The notes under the pieces: generated by a model | The model's input: only the letters and a program-made list of their open reading frames with translations | The model's database searches: none | What the model was told of the DNA's origin: nothing | In this document: in pieces, positions 1-4,732 of the stretch | Position numbering within the stretch: position 1 is the first letter of the stretch | Layout: each line of letters starts with the position of its first letter | Program-made: the position numbers and the translations under genes | Assembly (NCBI GenBank): GCA_002292925.1 | Contig: DBCF01000113.1 | Coordinates: 6,715-16,900 of the forward strand | Direction of reading: 5' to 3' | Length of the DNA stretch: 10,186 bases | Source: Roseiflexaceae bacterium UBA965 | GTDB taxonomy: Bacteria; Chloroflexota; Chloroflexia; Chloroflexales; Roseiflexaceae

Positions 1-268
1 CAGCAACGACAGGAGCGGCATGCGTGGCACCGGCACCATCACTGGTACGGGCAATCACGCCACCGACGGGAGTGCGTGAGCCAGCGGGTGAGACGATTTC
101 GCTCAACGTGCCACTCACAAATGATTCGATTTCGATGGTGACCTTGTCGGTCTCAATTTCGGCGACGGCTTCGCCCTTGTTGACGAAGTCGCCGACTTTT
201 TTGAGCCAGCGCACAATCGTCCCCTCGGTCATATCGAAGCCCATCTTGGGCATCGTAATATCAGCCAT
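1..268 (-). CDS. pdhC: Dihydrolipoamide acyltransferase (E2) of pyruvate dehydrogenase complex, N-terminal part
   Basis: Only the first 89 codons or so are in the window; the gene runs off the left edge. E2 is the core of the 2-oxoacid dehydrogenase complex: its swinging lipoyl arm takes the acetyl group from E1 and passes it to CoA. The visible part is a complete biotinyl/lipoyl domain (residues about 2-78) opening MADITMPKMG, with the lipoylation motif ETDKVT; Lys42 is the expected lipoyl-lysine. After residue 78 the sequence turns Gly/Ala/Thr-rich, as expected for the flexible linker before the E1/E3-binding domain. The ATG at 268 has a good Shine-Dalgarno (GGGAGGT, about 6 bases upstream). 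It starts 24 bases after the E1 beta stop, so it is the third gene of the PDH operon. The catalytic domain is not visible, so pyruvate rather than another 2-oxoacid as substrate is inferred from the E1 neighbours. Confidence 0.93.
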   Translation of the reverse strand, partial: MADITMPKMGFDMTEGTIVRWLKKVGDFVNKGEAVAEIETDKVTIEIESFVSGTLSEIVSPAGSRTPVGGVIARTSDGAGATHAAPVVA

Positions 269-292
269 GATCGTACCTCCCGGTGATTGCAG

Positions 293-1267
293 TTAACTGC
301 GATTCAAGACTTTTTTGATGGCTGCCACAATGCGTTCGGTTGTCACCACGACTTGTTGTTCGAGGTTCTTGGCGTATGGCATGGGGACTTCGCGGAAATT
401 GACACGCTGAATGGGCGCATCGAGATAATCGAACCCATGCTCGTACAAGCGGGTGGCGATTTCGGCAGAGGTACCATATGACTGCCAGTCTTCGGTGACG
501 ACGACGGCACGGTTGGTCTTTTTGAAGCTCTCGAGGGCGACACTCATGTCGAGCGGGCGCAATGTGCGCAGGTCGACGATTTCGACTTCGATGCCTTCTT
601 TGGCCAAAATATCGGCAGCCTGCAACGATAGATGGACCATGCGTGAATAGGTCACCACAGTAATGTGGCGGCCTTCGCGAGCCAACACCGATTGACCGAT
701 AGGAACGATGTAATCACCCTCAGGGACTTCGCCTTTGATGCCATACATCAAGGTGTGCTCAATGAAAATAACCGGATCGGGATCGGCCATGGCCGCCCGG
801 AACATGCCCTTCATGTCGGCGGGGGTGGCGGGTGCCACGACCTTGAGACCGGGGATGTGGGCAAACATTGAGTCAAATGATTGGGAGTGGGTGGCAGACA
901 ATTGTGTCCAGCCATTGGTGGTCCGCATCACCAGCGGTACGGAGAATTTACCACCGAACATGCTGTAGATTTTGGCGGCGTGGTTGATAATCATGTCAAA
1001 GGCGAGGAGTGAAAAGTTGACCGACATGATTTCGGCAATCGGGCGCATGCCGGCCATAGCGGCACCCACTGCGAGCCCGAGGATACCGGCTTCGGCGATG
1101 GGGGCGTCACGGATGCGTTCGGGGCCGTACTTTTCGAGGAAGCCAGCGGTGACACCATAGGTGCTACCGTAGTGGCCGATATCTTCACCGATGATAAAGG
1201 TACGCTCATCGGCCATGGCTTCATGGAGTGCTTGTTGGAGCGCTTCACGGACTGTTAAAACGGGCAT
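293..1267 (-). CDS. pdhB: Pyruvate dehydrogenase E1 component, beta subunit
   Basis: This 324-residue protein has the normal length for a separate E1 beta chain. With E1 alpha it forms the thiamine-diphosphate-dependent alpha2beta2 decarboxylase that oxidatively decarboxylates pyruvate and acetylates the E2 lipoyl group. The N-terminal transketolase-like pyrimidine-binding domain spans about residues 4-180 and contains GEDIG (27-31), the conserved ThDP-activating glutamate in DAPIAE (Glu59) and THSQ (His127) in the active-site loop. The C-terminal transketolase domain (about 195-315) has VDLRTLRPLD and ends with the family-typical PMPYAKNLE. One small difference is FDMI at 90-93, where I would expect a DQI-type motif. 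The start ATG at 1267 has AAGGAG 7 bases upstream. It lies 48 bases after E1 alpha and 24 bases before E2. Acetoin dehydrogenase or a branched-chain complex are the alternatives; overall resemblance favours PDH. Confidence 0.95.
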   Translation of the reverse strand: MPVLTVREALQQALHEAMADERTFIIGEDIGHYGSTYGVTAGFLEKYGPERIRDAPIAEAGILGLAVGAAMAGMRPIAEIMSVNFSLLAFDMIINHAAKIYSMFGGKFSVPLVMRTTNGWTQLSATHSQSFDSMFAHIPGLKVVAPATPADMKGMFRAAMADPDPVIFIEHTLMYGIKGEVPEGDYIVPIGQSVLAREGRHITVVTYSRMVHLSLQAADILAKEGIEVEIVDLRTLRPLDMSVALESFKKTNRAVVVTEDWQSYGTSAEIATRLYEHGFDYLDAPIQRVNFREVPMPYAKNLEQQVVVTTERIVAAIKKVLNRS

Positions 1268-1282
1268 CGAATATCTCCTTCA

Positions 1283-1302
1283 TTGATGCGGATGCGCATC
1301 AA
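1283..1302 (-). promoter_or_regulatory. Intercistronic hairpin just before the pdhB ribosome binding site
   Basis: A perfect 8-bp inverted repeat, TTGATGCG/CGCATCAA with a 4-base loop (loop at 1291-1294), lies in the 48-base gap between E1 alpha and E1 beta. Read along the mRNA, the 3' arm ends 2 bases before the AAGGAG Shine-Dalgarno of E1 beta. No T-run follows, so it is not a Rho-independent terminator. A role in mRNA processing, stability or E1 beta translation is inference. The 10 bases at 1291-1300 (GATGCGCATC) are themselves palindromic, so a protein-binding dyad is also possible. Confidence 0.5.
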
Positions 1303-1315
1303 CGTACTTGCAGTT

Positions 1316-2410
1316 TTATACGAGGTCAGGGTCGACGGTGGCCGTGGCGAGTGGTGCAGCATAAATACCGCTATCGGTCAGCCATTCATTGCCTGGTACG
1401 GGACTTTCGTCTGCAAAGCGCACTGACGCTTCGACCTGCTCATCAATCACGGCATCGAGGGCATCGATATCGGCAACGGAGCTAACACCGGCTTCAATCA
1501 ACTCTTTGCGGAAGATGAGGACCGGGTCGTTTGAGCGATGTTGCTCGACATCTTCTTTGGAGCGATATTTTTGGGTGTCTTGGGCTGAGTGACCGCGGAA
1601 GCGATAGGTCATGGCTTCGACCAGCACGGGGCCTTGGCCTGAGCGGGCGTATTCCACAGCTTCAGCGACTTGTTCGCGGACGGTCAGCACATCATTGCCG
1701 TCGATGCGCATGGCTTTCATGTCAAACGCACTGGCTTTGCGGTAGATTTCTTTTACTGATGAGTGTACTTCAATTGGGGTACCCATGGCATACAAATTGT
1801 TTTCACAAACGAAAACAACTGGTAACTTCCACAATTGGGCAAAATTGAGTGATTCGTAGAATTCACCGCCGTTGGTGGCGCCATCACCGAAGAACACCAT
1901 GACGACACCGTTGGTTTTTTGCATTTTGCAGGCCAACGCAACCCCATCGGCGAGGAGCAAATGGCTCCCGACGATGGCATAGCCGCCCCAGAAGTTTTTG
2001 GTGACGTCAGCAAAGTGCATCGAGCCGCCCATACCGTGGGATGTACCGGTGTCTTTGCCAAAGAGTTCGGCCATGAGTTCATCGATGTTGAGGCCACGGG
2101 CGATGGCATGACCATGGTCACGATAATGGGTGAAGATATGGTCTTGGGGTTGCAAATTCGAAATCGCGCCGACGCCGGTGGCTTCTTCACCGACATAGAG
2201 ATGCAAAAACCCACCGATTTTGGCGCGGGTGTACATCTCTTGGCATTTTTCTTCAAAACGCCGAATCAACATCATTTGGCGGTAAAGTTCGACCAACTGG
2301 GCATCACCGAGATGATCACGAGCGCGTGAAAAAGGCGTACTAGTCATGGTGCTCCTTAGCGAACTGGCGGCAGATGCTTCTGCCTGAGTGGCGCCCCGAC
2401 GTTTTTGCAT
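1316..2410 (-). CDS. pdhA: Pyruvate dehydrogenase E1 component, alpha subunit
   Basis: The 364-residue product is the ThDP-binding chain of the E1 decarboxylase. The conserved core begins at LVELYRQMMLIRRFEEK (39-55) and continues with IGGFLHLYVGEEA (65-77), the catalytic-loop HGMGGSMH (125-132) and the ThDP/Mg motif from GDG (175-177) to NN (204-205). The loop TYRFRGHS (268-275), which carries the phosphorylation site in eukaryotic E1 alpha, follows. The ATG at 2410 (GGAG 8 bases upstream) adds a 21-residue Ala/Ser/Arg-rich tail. The ATG at 2347 has a stronger AAGGAG only 4 bases upstream and would give 343 residues. Both fit known E1 alpha lengths, so the start is uncertain. It is the first PDH gene, with E1 beta 48 bases downstream. 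No convincing promoter was found in the 74-base gap upstream, so readthrough from the DHH-type gene is possible. Confidence 0.95.
   Translation of the reverse strand: MQKRRGATQAEASAASSLRSTMTSTPFSRARDHLGDAQLVELYRQMMLIRRFEEKCQEMYTRAKIGGFLHLYVGEEATGVGAISNLQPQDHIFTHYRDHGHAIARGLNIDELMAELFGKDTGTSHGMGGSMHFADVTKNFWGGYAIVGSHLLLADGVALACKMQKTNGVVMVFFGDGATNGGEFYESLNFAQLWKLPVVFVCENNLYAMGTPIEVHSSVKEIYRKASAFDMKAMRIDGNDVLTVREQVAEAVEYARSGQGPVLVEAMTYRFRGHSAQDTQKYRSKEDVEQHRSNDPVLIFRKELIEAGVSSVADIDALDAVIDEQVEASVRFADESPVPGNEWLTDSGIYAAPLATATVDPDLV
2352..2357 (-). promoter_or_regulatory. Internal ribosome binding site for alternative pdhA start
   Basis: AAGGAG on the minus strand lies 4 bases before an in-frame ATG (first base 2347) at codon 22 of the longer pdhA reading frame. 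It competes with the upstream ATG at 2410, which has GGAG 8 bases away. The conserved family core starts 17 residues after this internal ATG, so either start gives a complete enzyme. Confidence 0.45.
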
Positions 2411-2484
2411 GGTGGCGTCTCCTACACGAAAACCATATTACCCATTGCACTGCAGAATATAGAGCAAAACGACAACATTGGCGT

Positions 2485-3297
2485 TTAGCGCTGAGAATGT
2501 GACAACTCTTCGATGACGGTTACCATTTCGCGCAGGCTCAAGCGTGACGTCTGTGTCACAGGAGCTTTGGCAGTACCGCACAACAAGAGTCGTTTGCTGG
2601 GATGCAGATACCATTGGGCATCGGCATCAATCACCGCGAGTTGGTCAGCGAGGCTGGTCAAATCAGCATTAGAGCGTGCTTGGGCAGCCACACCCATCCA
2701 ACCATGTAATTCTTCGCGGTATACGTAGAGGACAGCCCCCCCACGATAGGCCATGACTGAAGATCCCCCGTACAGGCTTTGCATGGCCACTCCCCGTCCC
2801 CACGGAGAATGAAACTCGATGCGATTTGCGAATGATTCGTTGAGGAGTAATTGCCGTTGCTCGTGGGCATACCACGCATCGAGGTTGGGCAACATCAATT
2901 CAACGACTCGGGAAGGGTCATCTTCGTACAACAGGTTGAACGAATCTGCCAACATCCCCAAATCACATCCTTGGCGGTCAGTTGCAGTGGCATTGTCGAT
3001 CGACGTGACTTGACGAATGATGCGTTCGAGTGCGACATCATACGAGGCCACATTGCGCCGGACTAATTCAGCGGCACTCAGGGTACGGACATGGCGTTGG
3101 TGATGGTCATAGCGACCATTACCCGTATCGACATGCACCACATGGGGATCGCTATCTACCGGTTGATTGTTGAGTGTTGTACCGGATGGCACAAACCGCA
3201 ACTGCACATCTGTGGCGCCGCCAAAGCGCTTAAAGATCCAAATCGCCGCAATGCAATCGAGATCTGGTGCAAGATGCGCCACGATGACTGATGGCAT
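2485..3297 (-). CDS. DHH-superfamily (MYG1/UPF0160-like) phosphoesterase, uncharacterised
   Basis: This 270-residue protein carries the signature of metal-dependent DHH phosphoesterases. Motif I is VAHLAPDLD (6-14, with His8, Asp12, Asp14); motif II is VHVDTGNG (Asp57); the DHH triad in RYDHHQRH (Asp64-His65-His66) is followed by Gln-Arg as in MYG1/UPF0160 proteins; and SIDNATATD (Asp101) fits the fourth acidic ligand. I see no signal peptide or membrane segment, so a cytoplasmic location is likely. DHH proteins hydrolyse phosphodiesters (nanoRNA, cyclic dinucleotides, pyrophosphate) and MYG1 is described as a 3'-5' RNA exonuclease; the substrate here is unknown. The C-terminal half (about 150-270) matches no domain I recognise with confidence. 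I chose the ATG at 3297 because AAGGA lies 8 bases upstream and the conserved core starts at once; an ATG at 3336 would add 13 residues but has a poor ribosome site. The PDH operon begins 74 bases downstream on the same strand. Confidence 0.8.
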   Translation of the reverse strand: MPSVIVAHLAPDLDCIAAIWIFKRFGGATDVQLRFVPSGTTLNNQPVDSDPHVVHVDTGNGRYDHHQRHVRTLSAAELVRRNVASYDVALERIIRQVTSIDNATATDRQGCDLGMLADSFNLLYEDDPSRVVELMLPNLDAWYAHEQRQLLLNESFANRIEFHSPWGRGVAMQSLYGGSSVMAYRGGAVLYVYREELHGWMGVAAQARSNADLTSLADQLAVIDADAQWYLHPSKRLLLCGTAKAPVTQTSRLSLREMVTVIEELSHSQR

Positions 3298-3305
3298 TGT
3301 CACAA

Positions 3306-3310
3306 TCCTT
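3306..3310 (-). promoter_or_regulatory. Ribosome binding site deciding the start of the DHH-type gene
   Basis: AAGGA on the minus strand sits 8 bases before the ATG at 3297. The upstream in-frame ATG at 3336 is preceded only by a weak GAG, so the shorter protein is favoured. Confidence 0.5.
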
Positions 3311-3341
3311 GGCTCCCTCTTTTTACACAGTGTCATAATCT

Positions 3342-3365
3342 CATGATTTATTAAGCAAAATCATG
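3342..3365. repeat. 8-bp inverted repeat in the divergent intergenic region
   Basis: CATGATTT (3342-3349) and AAATCATG (3358-3365) are perfect inverted arms around an 8-base AT-rich spacer. The dyad lies downstream of the predicted minus-strand promoter, so it would be in the 5' leader of the DHH-type gene. It could be an operator for a dimeric regulator or an AU-rich leader hairpin. The arms are AT-rich and short, so chance is possible. Confidence 0.45.
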
Positions 3366-3385
3366 TGTGGTAAATATCGCGCGCT

Positions 3386-3414
3386 AGTATATCAGAAAGG
3401 GCGATTTACTGCAA
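3386..3414 (-). promoter_or_regulatory. Predicted sigma70-type promoter for the DHH-type gene
   Basis: On the minus strand a -10 box TATACT (3391 to 3386, 5 of 6 consensus bases) is preceded by TGA, giving an extended -10. It sits 17 bases from a weak -35 TTGCAG (3414 to 3409, 3 of 6). The predicted transcription start is near 3379, about 80 bases before the chosen start codon. It may also supply the PDH genes, as no clear terminator or second promoter was seen between them. Confidence 0.5.
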
Positions 3415-3436
3415 CGTGGCACCCCTAACCACTATC

Positions 3437-3465
3437 TTGCCATTTCGTCATAAACTTCGTATAAT
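3437..3465 (+). promoter_or_regulatory. Predicted sigma70-type promoter of the S1-clpC-radA block
   Basis: TTGCCA (3437-3442, 5 of 6 consensus) and a perfect TATAAT (3460-3465) are separated by the ideal 17 bases. Transcription would start near 3472, giving a leader of about 50 bases before the S1 start codon. This is the best promoter in the window and fits a highly expressed, vegetatively transcribed gene. It lies back to back with the minus-strand promoter: the two -35 boxes are about 22 bases apart. Confidence 0.75.
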
Positions 3466-3520
3466 TCATCTGTGATAATCATCCGTGCGGTGCACTTCAC
3501 CTCAGCCATAGAGGAGAATC

Positions 3521-4693
3521 ATGGAAGAGCCACTCGCCGTCCCCGCTTCGTCTGCCCAAACCATTATTACGCCTCTCTCCGCAGACACGCACAGCCCTGA
3601 GTTTTTTGCCCAACTCTTAGCCGAACAAGGAAGCTTGCTCCGCTCACTCACGCATGGTGATACGCTTGATGGCGTCATCATGGCACGGAGTGCCGATGAA
3701 ATCCTCATCGATGTCGGGCACAAATCCGAAGGTGTGGTCTCGAATCGTGAAATGCAATCGCTTACCGCAACTGAACGCGATGCGTTGGTTGTGGGTAGTA
3801 CGGTATTGACCTTTGTGGTACAAGCCGAAGACGAACAAGGCCGGGTGGTATTGTCACTTGACCGTGCCCGTCAAGAACTCAGTTGGCGTAATTTGCAACA
3901 GCTCGCCGACACGGGTACTCCCATCGAAGCAGTTGTAGTCAATTACAACAAAGGTGGGTTACTCGTCAATCTTGATGGTGTGCGTGGGTTTATCCCCACG
4001 TCGCAAGTTTCGGGGATTGGTCGGGGTACTGATGTGCAAAAACAGACCGAAATGGCGCGCATGATTGGTAGTACGTTGCGCCTCAAAGTGGTCGAAATGA
4101 GCCGGCAACGCAATCGGCTAATTCTTTCGGAACGCCAAGCCAACATGGCCACACGCGATCAACGCAAAGATGTGTTGTTGAGCGAAATCAAAGTCAACGA
4201 TGTGCGCGAAGGCGCCATCACATCGGTTTGTGATTTCGGGGTATTTGTTGATGTTGGTGGTGCTGACGGATTGGTGCATTTGTCCGAATTATCATGGAGC
4301 CGCGTACGCCACCCCAACGATTTGTACAAAATGGGCGACCGGGTCACCGTGATGGTATTGAGCATTGATGCAGATCATCGTCGGATTGCCTTGTCAATCA
4401 AGCGCACCCTGACCGAGCCGTGGGGTGCGGTTGAAGCTCAATTTGCCGTTGAGCAAGTGGTCACTGGGGTAGTCACACAAATTGCGCCGTTTGGGACGTT
4501 TGTGCGGCTCGCCGATGGCATCGAGGGCTTGATTCATGTGTCTGAATTAAATAACAAACAAAACGAGCCTCGCCCAGCGTTGACGTCTGGCGAAGAGGTA
4601 TCCGTTCGGATTGTGCGCATCGATGTGGCGCGACGGCGCATCGGCTTAAGTCTACAAACCACCCCCGATGGTGATCCATCGGTTGCCTCATAG
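3521..4693 (+). CDS. rpsA: S1 RNA-binding domain protein, 30S ribosomal protein S1 homologue
   Basis: The 390-residue protein contains four consecutive S1 (OB-fold) RNA-binding domains at about residues 46-115, 132-205, 225-295 and 309-380, after a 45-residue N-terminal tail. Clear S1 signatures are VRGFIPTSQV in domain 2, FGVFVDVGGADGLVHLSEL in domain 3 and FGTFVRLADGIEGLIHVSEL in domain 4. Domain 1 is the most divergent, as in S1 domains that dock on the ribosome. Four domains is common for S1 homologues outside Proteobacteria; E. coli S1 has six. The expected role is binding single-stranded mRNA on the 30S subunit to help initiation, though such proteins may also act in RNA metabolism. The ATG at 3521 has GAGGAG 4 bases upstream and a strong promoter about 50 bases ahead. 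clpC starts 39 bases after the stop, so cotranscription is likely. Confidence 0.9.
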   Translation: MEEPLAVPASSAQTIITPLSADTHSPEFFAQLLAEQGSLLRSLTHGDTLDGVIMARSADEILIDVGHKSEGVVSNREMQSLTATERDALVVGSTVLTFVVQAEDEQGRVVLSLDRARQELSWRNLQQLADTGTPIEAVVVNYNKGGLLVNLDGVRGFIPTSQVSGIGRGTDVQKQTEMARMIGSTLRLKVVEMSRQRNRLILSERQANMATRDQRKDVLLSEIKVNDVREGAITSVCDFGVFVDVGGADGLVHLSELSWSRVRHPNDLYKMGDRVTVMVLSIDADHRRIALSIKRTLTEPWGAVEAQFAVEQVVTGVVTQIAPFGTFVRLADGIEGLIHVSELNNKQNEPRPALTSGEEVSVRIVRIDVARRRIGLSLQTTPDGDPSVAS

Positions 4694-4719
4694 CGCTGTA
4701 TTCACCACGGTGGACAGCG
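4694..4719 (+). promoter_or_regulatory. Intercistronic hairpin between rpsA and clpC
   Basis: CGCTGT (4694-4699) and ACAGCG (4714-4719) form a perfect 6-bp outer stem that begins right after the S1 stop codon. A second nested dyad, CACC/GGTG (4703-4706 and 4709-4712), lies inside. The 3' arm runs directly into the clpC Shine-Dalgarno (GAGGGAG, 4719-4725). No T-run follows, so it is not a Rho-independent terminator. Effects on clpC translation or mRNA processing are inferred from position only. Confidence 0.5.
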
Positions 4720-4725
4720 AGGGAG
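4719..4725 (+). promoter_or_regulatory. Ribosome binding site deciding the clpC start
   Basis: GAGGGAG lies 7 bases before the ATG at 4733 but only 1 base before the in-frame ATG at 4727. Spacing therefore favours 4733, giving an N-terminus MSGAYDKFT. Confidence 0.65.
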
Positions 4726-4732
4726 TATGTCA

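Noticed and set aside
1919..2329. 136-codon open frame on the plus strand
   Set aside because: It is antisense to pdhA, whose protein is conserved along this whole stretch; it is a shadow frame.
2411..2484. Promoter for pdhA in the gap after the DHH-type gene
   Set aside because: A minus-strand TATATT (2461 to 2456) resembles a -10 box, but no -35 lies at a suitable distance; an AAACG/CGTTT stem is too weak to call a terminator.
3485..3495. Small stem GTGC-GGT-GCAC in the S1 leader
   Set aside because: Four base pairs with a 3-base loop is too little to support a riboswitch or regulatory element.
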